Source of the DNA: an uncultured Geobacteraceae bacterium | Lineage (GTDB): Bacteria; Desulfobacterota; Desulfuromonadia; Geobacterales; Pseudopelobacteraceae | Assembly: GCA_903845365.1 (NCBI GenBank) | Contig: CAIMXI010000486.1 | Span: 1 to 49,875, forward strand | Reading direction: 5' to 3' | Length of the DNA stretch: 49,875 bases | Part shown: positions 17,918 through 27,396 of the stretch, piece by piece | Layout of the letters: each line of letters begins with the position of its first letter | How positions within the stretch are numbered: position 1 is the first letter of the stretch | Notes under the pieces: model-generated | Told to the model about the DNA's origin: nothing | Seen by the model: the letters and a program-made list of their open reading frames with translations, nothing else | Databases searched by the model: none | Made by a program: the position numbers and the translations under genes

Positions 17918-19279
17918 ATGATAGTTTCATTTTCCGTTGAAAACTTCCGCTCGTTTGCAGGCGAAGAGACCTTTAGCCTTGTTGCCAGCAATAAAATCAG
18001 CGGGCTTGAGGATCACACAGTCGCTATCCCCGGATCAAGTGAACGGGTACTTCGTACCGCTGTCTTATACGGTGCCAACGGCGCTGGGAAGTCAAACCTA
18101 TATAGGGCGATTGAGTATTTCAAAAACATGGCGCTGCTTTCGCGTTCAAAAAACAGTGGAACAGGAAGAGAAGTATTCCGGTTTAGTGAATTTGAAAACA
18201 AGTTATCAAGTTTCGATATGCAGTTTATTGTTGGTGACAAACTATATCGGTATGGGTTTCGGACTGATGATCATCGAATAGCAGAAGAATGGCTTTTACA
18301 TATCAATGGTACAAAAGAAAAGGTTGTCTTTGAACGCATTACAACTGTTGCCGGGGAAGTTACCATTGAAGGCAAAGGATTAAAAGCTGCCGGTAAGAAG
18401 ATAGAAGCTCTGGCTACAATCGGCGGTCCACCCAATCAGACTTTTCTGGCAACAATTCGGGCAACTCTTGCCGCAACTGATTACGGTAAGGAGCTTTCGT
18501 CTATATTTAAATGGGTTGAAGATAGTTTACAGATGATTAGTCCGCAGGCAAATTTTGTGCACCTGGGACACTTGTTATCGCAGGATAAAGAGTTCCAGAA
18601 ATTTGCCAGTGAGTTTCTCCGCATGTCATCAACTGGTGTCAATCATCTTGAAGTTAATAAAAGGCTCCTGTCAGAGGACAATCTTAAAAGCTTACTAAAA
18701 GAGCCGTTAGTTGCTGATATTCTAAATAATGTTAAAGAGAATGGAACAGCAGTATTCAGGCTTGGAGATGATGCAGAGGTTCTTGTTGAGAAGGCAGAGG
18801 AAAATAATTTCTACCTCCTGACCATCCATGCGGCACATGAACATATTCCTGGTAAAAAAGTGTCTTTGCAGCTTGCGGATGAATCTGATGGGACGAGGCG
18901 ACTGCTTCACCTTATACCGGCTCTGCATCAGTTGCGCACCAACGGTGGGGTGTATGTGGTAGATGAGATCGACCGTAGTATGCACCCCATGCTGACATTG
19001 AAGTTTCTTGAGTTCTTCCTTAAATCATGTGTTGGTTGCCACCGTCAGTTGATTATAACCACGCATGAATCAAATCTACTGAGTCTCGACCTGCTCCGTC
19101 GGGACGAAATCTGGTTTGCCGAAAAAGACAAGCAGGGGGCAACACGCCTTTATTCACTGGCAGATTTCAAGATAAGAAAAGACCTGGAAATTCGGAAGCA
19201 TTACTTGCAGGGGCGTTTCGGGGCTGTACCATTTCTGGGCAATATTGATCGGCTTCTGGAAGAGGATGTCACTGCATGA
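17918..19279 (+). CDS. AAA ATPase of the RloA/AbiL type
   Basis: A 453-residue ABC-like ATPase of the AAA15/AAA21 kind. The start MIVSFSVENFRSFAGEETFS is diagnostic for this group. Walker A is YGANGAGKSNL (about residues 50-60). A signature-like region (LQLADESDGTRRLLHL), the Walker B segment VYVVDEIDRSM and the switch histidine in LIITTHESNLLSL follow. It overlaps rloB by ATGA. Such ATPases pair with a TOPRIM-like partner in abortive-infection systems (AbiL, RloAB; PARIS has the same logic with a different partner). It has its own promoter and operators inside the BREX operon, so it can be controlled separately. Confidence 0.85.
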   Translation: MIVSFSVENFRSFAGEETFSLVASNKISGLEDHTVAIPGSSERVLRTAVLYGANGAGKSNLYRAIEYFKNMALLSRSKNSGTGREVFRFSEFENKLSSFDMQFIVGDKLYRYGFRTDDHRIAEEWLLHINGTKEKVVFERITTVAGEVTIEGKGLKAAGKKIEALATIGGPPNQTFLATIRATLAATDYGKELSSIFKWVEDSLQMISPQANFVHLGHLLSQDKEFQKFASEFLRMSSTGVNHLEVNKRLLSEDNLKSLLKEPLVADILNNVKENGTAVFRLGDDAEVLVEKAEENNFYLLTIHAAHEHIPGKKVSLQLADESDGTRRLLHLIPALHQLRTNGGVYVVDEIDRSMHPMLTLKFLEFFLKSCVGCHRQLIITTHESNLLSLDLLRRDEIWFAEKDKQGATRLYSLADFKIRKDLEIRKHYLQGRFGAVPFLGNIDRLLEEDVTA

Positions 19280-19932
19280 GCCTGTTTCCACGAAAACCAC
19301 GCCCGGTAAAACGGCACGAGGCAACGTTTAGAGATGATCGGCTCTTCATCGTGGCATGTGATGATACCTATGCTCCTAAACAGTATTTTGAGTTCTACGA
19401 AATTCCCAGAATTAAAGTTCATGTTGTTGCGACAGAGGATAGTACCTCAGCGGCGCAGCACGTACTCAATCGCCTGCTGCAATATGACCACGATGAAGAC
19501 GACGAACTCTGGCTGCTTCTTGACACTGATCATTATGCCAGTGGCAGTCATTTGCCTGGGTTCATCACAGCAATCAGCGAAGCAAAACAGCGAGGAGTAA
19601 AAATTGCGCTCAGTAAACCTTGTTTCGAGTTGTGGCTTCTGCTTCATCATGTAGATGAGTCTGAAGTTGTTGATCTTGTGGATGCATCTGCAGTGGAGAC
19701 AAAGCTTCGTGCCACCCTTGGGGAGTACAACAAAAAACGGCTGAAGGAAAAACACTTCCCTCTTGAAAAAATCCCTGCTGCATTCAGACGTGCCGAAAGG
19801 CTTGATTCATCAGTTGCTGGAGGGGACATTCCGGGCGGAAATACCAGCCGGGTCTATCTGCTTTGGCAGGCAATTATTGACAAAGCTCTTCCATCCCAGT
19901 TACCAGCTCCATTGGCCGGGCTGAAACCATGA
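19276..19932 (+). CDS. rloB: RloB-family protein, partner of the AAA ATPase
   Basis: A 218-residue RloB-like protein. A basic N-terminus (RKPRPVKRHEATFRDD) is followed by a TOPRIM-like core: FIVACDDT near residue 22, DELWLLLDTDHYASG near residue 76, and the family hallmark KIALSKPCFELWLLLHH near residue 110. RloB-type proteins are thought to be the nuclease or effector half of the ATPase/RloB defence pair. The gene overlaps the ATPase in front and pglZ behind by four bases each, so it is fully built into the BREX operon. The conserved acidic residues look intact. Target and nuclease activity are inferred. Confidence 0.85.
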   Translation: MSLFPRKPRPVKRHEATFRDDRLFIVACDDTYAPKQYFEFYEIPRIKVHVVATEDSTSAAQHVLNRLLQYDHDEDDELWLLLDTDHYASGSHLPGFITAISEAKQRGVKIALSKPCFELWLLLHHVDESEVVDLVDASAVETKLRATLGEYNKKRLKEKHFPLEKIPAAFRRAERLDSSVAGGDIPGGNTSRVYLLWQAIIDKALPSQLPAPLAGLKP

Positions 19933-22424
19933 AGCGAGTTCACGAAAGCCTGCAGAATGTCTTCCAGCGTAATCGTCTGCTCTTCTGGTATGACCCGGAA
20001 GGGCAATGGGCAAAGGCATTTGACTCCTTTCCGGCAGATGGCATCAAAAAGATCCGCGTTGAAGGGACTGAGTTCGGAACGAAGGTCGCCATACATCGAG
20101 ATCCTGATCCGCAGGCACGCTATTTGCTCTATTTCCCAACTGAACGTCCTAAGGACATTGAGAACTGGCTTTTAGACCTTCTGCTTCAGGGGCATGAATT
20201 CAAAGCTGACCGCGCATCATTAGCCCTGCAGGAAGTCGGCCTTCCGTATGATTTTCGCCCGGTCGTCCAAGAGCACGTCGGATTCTATGAAGCGACAAAA
20301 AGGATGCAGGCATTCCGTGAACTGCTGACACCCGACGAAGATCCGACAAGCCTGCGGCTCAAAATGATGGCGGTACTGGCGAAAACGGAACCGGACATCG
20401 ATGCCCTGTTACTCAGCTTTCTGGCTAAGGACTCTTCAGACTCCCTGTTTGATCCTGTTGAAGAGTGTTTCGGGCAAGCCAAGCTGGTGGCCTCTTTCTG
20501 GAAAGAGATTGGCATCGCCTTCAGTTACACCAATGATAAGCCGACGCTGCGCGACTTTGTGACAACCCTCTTCCGCTGGGCCAACCCTCTGGACAGTGGC
20601 GTTTCGCTCGACCAGCACACCAAGGTGTTTCTGCAGCGTTGGAAGGACAGCCAGGCACACAACTCATCATTCAGGGTGTGGTCAGCACAACTCGAAGTGA
20701 ACCTGCATATTGCTGAAAAGTTGGAAGCGCTTGACAGCACCCGCACTATCGAAACATCAGACACCTTCCCGGTCTTCGAAAAATTCATTATCCATCGACT
20801 CTGCCGTGCCTTTGAAGCTGGTGCCACAGAAGCGGCGCTTCTTGCCACCATCCAAAACCGGCGCACCTCGTTCTGGTTTTCCGAGCACCAACACGGCTAT
20901 AACGCTATCGAACAGGCTATCGTACTCCGCCAACTATTGGAAGCAGCCGAGCTGAAGATTGAATCAATCGAGTCCGGAATCAGCCGCTACATCTCATCCT
21001 GGCACCGTATTGACACTGCCTACCGCCGCTTCCAGTTCCATTTGCGCAATTACGGCCAGGTGGCGTTGATGGAGAAGATTGCCGAATGGGCTGAGAAGTC
21101 ATACGTAAACAACTATTTGCTGCCACTCTCGGACCGCTGGAGCGACCAGGTGCGCGGTATAAAAAACTGGAGCTGCGAGCAGTTGCAACCACAGCAGGCG
21201 TTTTACAGCCATTTTGTGCAACCCTTCCTGGACAAGGGGCAGAAGGTGTTTGTGGTGGTTTCTGATGCCCTGCGCTACGAGGTCGCTGCCGAGTTCCTTA
21301 TTAAATTGCGGGAGGAGAATCGCTGGACAGCAGAATTGGAGGCTGTGCTGGGTGTGCTACCGTCATATACTCAACTAGGTATGGCGGCGCTCTTGCCGGG
21401 AAGTGAGCGGCGCATCCAACTACCGGAGGGAACCGTGCTGGTTGATGGTAAAAGCGCTTCCGGTACCGCTGCCCGTAACCAGATCCTTGCCGCTGCGCTG
21501 GGAGGGAAAGCCGCTGCTGTGCAGGCGGAAGAGTTTCTGGAGATGAACACGAAGACCGAGGCACGGGCACTGCTGCGTGACCATGAGGTAGTCTATATCT
21601 TCCACAACTGTATCGATAAGGTCGGTGATTCTGCATCTACCGAAGCAAAAACGACGGCTGCTGTTGAGACCGCTTTCGAGGAGCTGTTGCAGATTCTACG
21701 AAAAATTGCCAACGCAAATGGCAATAATATGCTGTTGACCGCCGACCACGGATTTTTGTTCCAGCAGTCTGAGGTCCATGTGGGAGACGATCTGCCTTTG
21801 CCGAGCGCTGCTGAATGGAGTTATAAAAACCGGCGCTTTGCCATCGGTAATGGCATTGTGGCCGATACATCAGTCAAACTTTTCACAGCCAGTGAGCTGG
21901 GGTTGAACGGCGACTGGTCTGCTGCCTTTCCTCTGGCACTGGGACGGTTCCCACTTAAAGGTTCAGGCAAACGGTATGTGCATGGCGGTGTGAGTCTGCA
22001 GGAGATTGTCGTTCCGGTTCTGCGTATTCATAAGGCGCGTAGCAACGACACGGAACGGGTGGAGGTGGAGCTGCTCCGCATACCTGCTAAAATCACCACC
22101 GGTCAGGTTTCGCTGGCACTTTATCAGGATCGTCCTGTTGCTGATAAAACTTTGCCCCGGACGTTGCAGATTGGGCTGTTTGCCAAGGATGGCACTACCT
22201 TGTCAGAAGTACGGACGCTGACCTTTGATTCATCCGTTACAGAGCCGCGACAACGGGAAAAGAGCCTGGTCTTGACCTTGTCCCGTGCTGCAGATGACTT
22301 TAACAACCAGGATGTAGAAATCAGACTGGAGGAAACCGTTCCCGGCACAAGCCAACAGGCGGTCTACAAGAGTCATAGGGTAAAAATCCAGAAACCATTT
22401 GCAGGGGACTTCGATGAACTCTGA
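19929..22424 (+). CDS. pglZ: BREX protein PglZ
   Basis: An 831-residue PglZ-domain protein with an alkaline-phosphatase-like core. The core shows KVFVVVSDALRYEVAAEF (about residues 438-455), LVDGKSASGTAARN and MLLTADHGFLFQQ (about residues 600-612), the motifs that carry metal-binding residues in this superfamily. The N-terminal region starts LLFWYDPEGQWAKAFD, as in BREX type I PglZ. It is an essential BREX component that binds PglX and other subunits. It overlaps rloB (ATGA) and brxL, so the ATPase/RloB pair has replaced the normal pglX-pglZ junction. Confidence 0.94.
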   Translation: MKRVHESLQNVFQRNRLLFWYDPEGQWAKAFDSFPADGIKKIRVEGTEFGTKVAIHRDPDPQARYLLYFPTERPKDIENWLLDLLLQGHEFKADRASLALQEVGLPYDFRPVVQEHVGFYEATKRMQAFRELLTPDEDPTSLRLKMMAVLAKTEPDIDALLLSFLAKDSSDSLFDPVEECFGQAKLVASFWKEIGIAFSYTNDKPTLRDFVTTLFRWANPLDSGVSLDQHTKVFLQRWKDSQAHNSSFRVWSAQLEVNLHIAEKLEALDSTRTIETSDTFPVFEKFIIHRLCRAFEAGATEAALLATIQNRRTSFWFSEHQHGYNAIEQAIVLRQLLEAAELKIESIESGISRYISSWHRIDTAYRRFQFHLRNYGQVALMEKIAEWAEKSYVNNYLLPLSDRWSDQVRGIKNWSCEQLQPQQAFYSHFVQPFLDKGQKVFVVVSDALRYEVAAEFLIKLREENRWTAELEAVLGVLPSYTQLGMAALLPGSERRIQLPEGTVLVDGKSASGTAARNQILAAALGGKAAAVQAEEFLEMNTKTEARALLRDHEVVYIFHNCIDKVGDSASTEAKTTAAVETAFEELLQILRKIANANGNNMLLTADHGFLFQQSEVHVGDDLPLPSAAEWSYKNRRFAIGNGIVADTSVKLFTASELGLNGDWSAAFPLALGRFPLKGSGKRYVHGGVSLQEIVVPVLRIHKARSNDTERVEVELLRIPAKITTGQVSLALYQDRPVADKTLPRTLQIGLFAKDGTTLSEVRTLTFDSSVTEPRQREKSLVLTLSRAADDFNNQDVEIRLEETVPGTSQQAVYKSHRVKIQKPFAGDFDEL

Positions 22425-24543
22425 AAACGAAAACACAACCGTTGATCCACTTGATTCACTTCTTACTCTTCCGGCATCTCTGACACCGCTCGACCGTAAA
22501 ATTCTGGAAAACTTTCCCGGTCTTGTTGTCCGCAAGGATCTCACCAAAGGACTCAAGCAGAATGCCGTGGTGCCCACCTACGTTTTGGAATATCTACTGG
22601 GTCAGCACTGTGCCACCGATGACGCCGAAGCTCTCAAGGCTGGTCTGGAATCGGTACAGCGGATTCTGGCCAAGCATTATGTTCATCGCAATCAGGCCGA
22701 ACTGGTAAAATCCACCGTCAAAGAAAAAGGACGTCACAAGATTATCGACAAAGCAACCGTAGAGCTGAACGATAAAGGCGGCTTTTACGAGGCGCGGTTT
22801 ACTAACCTCGGGTTGAAGAAAGTGCCTGTCTCTGATGATTTAGTCAGGCGACACCCTAAGCTGCTGGTTGGCGGTATATGGTGCATTACCGATCTAATGT
22901 ACGAACTGAGTGACGATCCGCATTCGAGTCCGTGGCAGATCGACACTCTCAAGCCGATTCAGGTCTCTAAGGCTGACTTCGAGGAGTTCATCCGGCTGCG
23001 GGCAAACTTCACAACCGACGAGTGGATGGGTGCCATGCTGCAGAGTATCGGCCTGAATCCGGAAATGCTCAGCCGTCGTGGCAAACTTCTTCAGCTCATC
23101 CGCCTGATACCTTTTTGTGAGCGTAACTATAACCTGATTGAGCTAGGGCCAAAGGGAACTGGCAAGTCACACGTCTATTCAGAATTTTCTCCCCATGGCA
23201 TCCTGATCTCCGGAGCCGAAGTTAGCGTGGCCAAGCTGTTTGTCAATAACAGCAACGCTCGTATTGGTCTGGTCGGATACTGGGACTGTATATGTTTTGA
23301 CGAATTCGCCGGCAAGGACAAGAATGTCGATAAGAACCTTGTCGATATCATGAAGAACTACATGGCAAACAAATCTTTCTCCCGTGGCATCGAACAGATG
23401 AGCGCCGAGGCATCCATGGTATTTATGGGTAACACCAAGAAGTCGGTGGCCTATATGCTCAAGCACTCTCATTTCTTTGATCAACTGCCGGACAAATATA
23501 TCGACTCTGCCTTCCTTGACCGCTTGCACGCTTTCAGCCCAGGATGGGAGGTATCTCCAGTCCGTAACGAGTTGTTCACTGACGGATATGGCTTCATAGT
23601 TGACTACGTGGCCGAGATTCTCAAACACCTCCGTTCTGAAGACTTTACCGGTGCTTACAAAGAGCATTTTGATATAGTGTCCGAGGTTTCCACCCGTGAC
23701 CAGACCGGTTTTGAAAAGACCTTCTCCGGTCTGATGAAGATCATTTATCCACATGGCCAGGCGACACCGGAAGAGGTTGAAGAACTGCTGTCATTCTCCA
23801 TGGAAGCCCGCCGTCGTGTGCGCGAACATATCCTGCGTATTGATGATACCTTTACCCGCAACGATTTCATCTACCGCAGTGCGGATGGCAGCAGGACGGT
23901 AACTGTTCTCACCCTTGAGGAGAAGCAGTACCCAACCTTTGCAGGCCCACGAACAACTGCAACTCATTCTCCGGATGGTGAAGAGAACCCTGCTGCAGAG
24001 CCAGTAGCAACAGAACCTGCGAAGGGTGCTGAGCAAACAGAGACCCTTTCTCGCGGGCCCGCAGCCGGTCATGTGGTTGTCCCGGAAAACACGAAGGGGT
24101 GGAGTTATCAGCGCCTTTTTGCTGAACATCTGCGCGGTGTCGGTAAAGTAGTCGTAAGGGATCCGTATGTCCGCCTATTTTTTCAGGCCCGCAATGTTAT
24201 GGAGTTCCTGGAGATGGCGCATAGTCTGGTACCTGAAGGTGATGAGATGGCGGTTCATCTCGTAACTCAGTCGGACATTGAATCCTGCATGAAACAGGAA
24301 GAGTTTTTAAACCAGATAGCAAACTCCTTCACCGGGTCTCGCATCGCATTTACATGGGAGCTTGATCATAGTCCGAACTTCCACGCCCGCAGCATAACAA
24401 CGAACACCGGCTGGAAGATAACCATCGACCGTGGGCTGGATATCTTCCAAAGATATGAGAGTGGTCCCTTTTCGCTGGAGTTGGCGCTTCAGGAGGCGAG
24501 GCTGACACGTGGTGTTGAGGTTACGTATATCAAGAATGAGTAA
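22414..24543 (+). CDS. brxL: BREX protein BrxL (Lon-like AAA+ protein)
   Basis: A 709-residue BrxL protein. Walker A is LGPKGTGKSHVYSEF (about residues 247-261) and Walker B is YWDCICFDEFAGKD. The segment MVFMGNTKKSV is sensor 1. The C-terminal third contains an acidic low-complexity linker and a Lon-protease-like fold without an obvious serine-lysine dyad. BrxL forms DNA-encircling rings in type I BREX. The frame opens at a TTG (22399). I chose the ATG at 22414, which overlaps the pglZ end by 11 bases and has GGGGA upstream. It closes the operon. Confidence 0.94.
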   Translation: MNSENENTTVDPLDSLLTLPASLTPLDRKILENFPGLVVRKDLTKGLKQNAVVPTYVLEYLLGQHCATDDAEALKAGLESVQRILAKHYVHRNQAELVKSTVKEKGRHKIIDKATVELNDKGGFYEARFTNLGLKKVPVSDDLVRRHPKLLVGGIWCITDLMYELSDDPHSSPWQIDTLKPIQVSKADFEEFIRLRANFTTDEWMGAMLQSIGLNPEMLSRRGKLLQLIRLIPFCERNYNLIELGPKGTGKSHVYSEFSPHGILISGAEVSVAKLFVNNSNARIGLVGYWDCICFDEFAGKDKNVDKNLVDIMKNYMANKSFSRGIEQMSAEASMVFMGNTKKSVAYMLKHSHFFDQLPDKYIDSAFLDRLHAFSPGWEVSPVRNELFTDGYGFIVDYVAEILKHLRSEDFTGAYKEHFDIVSEVSTRDQTGFEKTFSGLMKIIYPHGQATPEEVEELLSFSMEARRRVREHILRIDDTFTRNDFIYRSADGSRTVTVLTLEEKQYPTFAGPRTTATHSPDGEENPAAEPVATEPAKGAEQTETLSRGPAAGHVVVPENTKGWSYQRLFAEHLRGVGKVVVRDPYVRLFFQARNVMEFLEMAHSLVPEGDEMAVHLVTQSDIESCMKQEEFLNQIANSFTGSRIAFTWELDHSPNFHARSITTNTGWKITIDRGLDIFQRYESGPFSLELALQEARLTRGVEVTYIKNE

Positions 24544-24566
24544 CCCGTGATTCGGACGAGGCTTGG

Positions 24567-25400
24567 TTAAAGAAAAGGTGGCAGGTAGATCAGTTCGATT
24601 TTGGATTCGTTCTCAACGAGCCAAGCCTTGATGCTGTCCTGATCCTGCCACTGTGCGGGCTTTGCCAACAAAAACACTTTCCCTCTGGTATCAGTTGTTA
24701 AGCGTGACAGAAAATACTCAAATACCGCACTCGACATCTCACTCCTATTCATAATGAAGCGTATCTGACCCCGGTTGGAAATTGCTGCAATCAAAATAGC
24801 TGCCTTCTTCTTTTTCTCGATATATAGATCATCGTAGATCTTGCTGATACCGCCGCCAAGGCTCTTCACAACAAGCCAGTGTACCTCTCCACCCGCTGCT
24901 TTTGAATGCCCGATGATATTCTGGTAATCGCCATTGACCCAAGCCAGAAGTTCTGGTGACTTTATATCGCTGAACATTTCAAGTGGCTTTTGCGGAATCA
25001 ACCCCCAGCGTTTCAGATACTCACCTGCTGTGCGAATTGGCACGACAATGCCCACCCGCCGCTTGATGGCACGCTGAAAAAGTTCTCTTGTCCATAATGC
25101 AGACCTGAACTTCATTTTTGCAGGCTCATTGAGAAGCATATTCAGCAGACTCAATTCCTGCACATGGGAAAGGCTGCGTTGCTCACCATTTTGCCTGCCA
25201 CGGCGCTTCCATACAAAAAGTGGCAGATTATCGCTCTGCAGGTAGTTCTGCCAGATCACATTTGCGTGTCGCTCGCTGATTCCAACGGATTTGGCAGCTG
25301 CTCTGTTTGTTGCGCCCTGTGAGCGGAGCCGAATAATATCTCGCCGCATCTCTTCTCGGATGCTGTTGGGGAGTTTTCTGGAGTCAATTATTGTGGTCAT
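24567..25400 (-). CDS. IS630-type transposase derivative lacking catalytic residues
   Basis: A 277-residue protein with an N-terminal helix-turn-helix and winged-helix pair (RLRSQGATNRAAAKSVGISE, then RRVGIVVPIRTAGEYLKRWG) as in IS630/Tc1 transposases. The catalytic half seems inactive. The usual DE-containing strand reads GEVHWLVVKSLGG, and the usual DN-x-x-x-H strand reads VFLLAKPAQWQDQ. The chain stops at IYLPPFL, just where active enzymes continue into SPELNPIE. The frame is long and clean, so it may be a domesticated DNA-binding protein, perhaps a regulator of the divergent RNA-repair genes, rather than decaying debris. No terminal inverted repeats are evident. It converges on brxL. Confidence 0.7.
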   Translation of the reverse strand: MTTIIDSRKLPNSIREEMRRDIIRLRSQGATNRAAAKSVGISERHANVIWQNYLQSDNLPLFVWKRRGRQNGEQRSLSHVQELSLLNMLLNEPAKMKFRSALWTRELFQRAIKRRVGIVVPIRTAGEYLKRWGLIPQKPLEMFSDIKSPELLAWVNGDYQNIIGHSKAAGGEVHWLVVKSLGGGISKIYDDLYIEKKKKAAILIAAISNRGQIRFIMNRSEMSSAVFEYFLSRLTTDTRGKVFLLAKPAQWQDQDSIKAWLVENESKIELIYLPPFL

Positions 25401-25834
25401 TCCGGAAGCATATCAGAAGCGGTGAAAATGTGACATATTTATTTGCTGCGTAGAAAGGAAATAACACCTTATATTTTAGTGTATTACGCGATCATTATTC
25501 TGAGTAATATTTGTTCAATTTCTATTAAACATCATTCTGTGGCTATGCCTTTGTATGTATACCAGAAGATAGATGCACAAAATGATTTCCATAACCGGCA
25601 GGCTGTAGGAAAGGTGTACATACGCACATTCCAGATCTGGATCGAGTATTAACTTACCAGGCACCATCCTTCCCGATTTTTCCTGCTGGTTCATAAAAAG
25701 TTGTCGGCTGCAGACAAGGTTTACATATGGAATTCTAAAAGCAGTGGAGTGAAAATCCACGTATAGCTAACCAAACCTTGGCGATTTTACCGGCGATCAA
25801 ACGTAGAATGTAGACATAAAAACAGAGGTGTACC
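25401..25834. other. Divergent intergenic region before rsr, with a stem-loop leader
   Basis: 434 nt, AT-rich, between the transposase derivative and rsr. I see no credible gene. It should contain promoters for both sides. CAAGGTTT at 25715-25722 and AAACCTTG at 25773-25780 form an 8-bp stem around an inner hairpin GTGGA/TCCAC (25744-25760), ending 54 nt before the rsr start codon. No sigma-54 promoter of the GG-N10-GC type, as used for Rsr/RtcB operons in enterobacteria, was found, and no RtcR gene is present. Confidence 0.45.
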
Positions 25835-27385
25835 ATGCAGATCAACAAACTTAAAAAACAAACAATGGCTTCCAGACCCGTCTTAAACAATGAAGGGTAT
25901 CGAGTAGTACAGGACAATCTTACCCGGCGTTTCCTACTCTCGTCGCTGGCGCTCAATACCCGACGTTCAAGATCTTTCTACCACACTGACGAAGAGGCGT
26001 TCCGTGAGTTTATCGACCACGCCCGCGAAGCGGTGAAGAATGACCTCCTGTTTGCACTGGCTGCATCGGTGTACCTGTCACGTAAGGGGCGCAGACTAGC
26101 GCCTGTCATCACCCTGACCGAAGCTGCTATGGCAGGTGAGCTGAATGAGGAACAACGCGAACAGTTGAAACGAGCCATGCAATCTGTATTCAGTGACCGT
26201 CCTGATAAGATTCTCACCTCACTGGCGCACTACCAGAATGAGCGTGGCACGTCATTCAAAACTCTGCCGCCATTCTACAAGCGCACTCTTGGCCGTACAC
26301 TGGCTGGTTTCAAACAGCTCACTCTCAAGAAATTCAGGTCAGAGCGGCGGTCGGTATCATTAGCTGATGCCATCAAGGCGCTCCGGCCAAAGCCTGATAA
26401 TCAGGGAATGGCAGAGTTTTACCGTGCAGTCATTGAGCGAAGTAAAGCGGCCAAACTGGAGGCGACAGAGCATGTCACCGCCACACTTTCTTCAACAGAT
26501 CTGACTTATCAGGAAAAAGAGAAAATACTTCGCGACAGCATAGAAACCATGCCGCTCAAGGCGCTGATCCTCAATATCCGTCAGTACGCTGAAATGGGAG
26601 GAGATGTGCAGAAGCGCTTGCAAAAAAGGTTCGGAAGTTTGCTGGCCAGTTTTGAAGATGAAAAAGTACAGAAGATATTCAATATCTGCGACCTCTTCAT
26701 TCCGAAAGAAGCGCTGGTCAGCGAGAACCTGATAGCAACGGTCAACCGGATTTTAAGTAAGGCTGTGAAGAAGTACGCTTATGCCTTTGACGCGGCCAAG
26801 CGTTATACAGTTCTCCAGGATCTATCAGGCTCCATGTACGACGGCGGGCGCTTCAGCATCGCCAACCCGCGCATAGCCGATTCTGCCCGTATGCTGGCGG
26901 TACTCTATTCTCTGGTGCCTGCGAAAAATGTCAGAGTGATCTGCTTTGATACGAAGCAAATAGAATTGAGTAACGATTTTGCAGCAATCGCAAAGAAATG
27001 CGGTGATAACCCCCTGGAGCTGTTTGATCGTTTATACCGGTTTATGGGCGAATCGCTAAGAGAAGGATTCTGTGGCAACACTTCCATTGTGGATACCTAT
27101 ACCAAGACCATAACCGGCACGGAAGATGTGGTTATCCTCAATACTGACGAAATCACATGGGCAGATAAGAGCCAGGTTGAAGCAATTCAGCAGCACATCC
27201 GCAGATTGAAGGCTACGACTGACACCGTCATCCTGAACGTGGCATATACTGACGGCAAGGTGCTGGCCGACAAGAAGGTCATCCGTATTGCCGGACTGGA
27301 TCGCTTTAGTTTTGAGATGATGGGGATTTTTCAGGGAGATATCAGTAAAATTAGGCAGGAGATTATCAGCTCCTTCACGGGATAA
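25835..27385 (+). CDS. rsr: Ro60-like TROVE/vWA protein Rsr
   Basis: A 516-residue Ro sixty-related protein. The first 350 residues form the helical-repeat TROVE ring, starting SRPVLNNEGYRVVQDNLTRR and FLLSSLALNTRRSRSFYHTDEEAF. The last part is a von Willebrand A domain with an intact metal-ion site: DLSGSMYDGG (D-x-S-x-S, about residues 329-338), the threonine in CGNTSIVDTY and the aspartate in LNTDEITWAD. Ro proteins bind the 3' ends of misfolded RNAs and Y RNAs and work with RNA-processing enzymes. GAGGTG precedes the ATG. It starts the RNA-repair module, and a structured RNA follows directly. Confidence 0.93.
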   Translation: MQINKLKKQTMASRPVLNNEGYRVVQDNLTRRFLLSSLALNTRRSRSFYHTDEEAFREFIDHAREAVKNDLLFALAASVYLSRKGRRLAPVITLTEAAMAGELNEEQREQLKRAMQSVFSDRPDKILTSLAHYQNERGTSFKTLPPFYKRTLGRTLAGFKQLTLKKFRSERRSVSLADAIKALRPKPDNQGMAEFYRAVIERSKAAKLEATEHVTATLSSTDLTYQEKEKILRDSIETMPLKALILNIRQYAEMGGDVQKRLQKRFGSLLASFEDEKVQKIFNICDLFIPKEALVSENLIATVNRILSKAVKKYAYAFDAAKRYTVLQDLSGSMYDGGRFSIANPRIADSARMLAVLYSLVPAKNVRVICFDTKQIELSNDFAAIAKKCGDNPLELFDRLYRFMGESLREGFCGNTSIVDTYTKTITGTEDVVILNTDEITWADKSQVEAIQQHIRRLKATTDTVILNVAYTDGKVLADKKVIRIAGLDRFSFEMMGIFQGDISKIRQEIISSFTG

Positions 27386-27396
27386 TATTCAAAAAA

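Noticed and set aside
25401..25834. A sigma-54 promoter and RtcR-type control for rsr
   Set aside because: I searched for GG-N10-GC in the upstream gap without success, and no RtcR gene is in the window.
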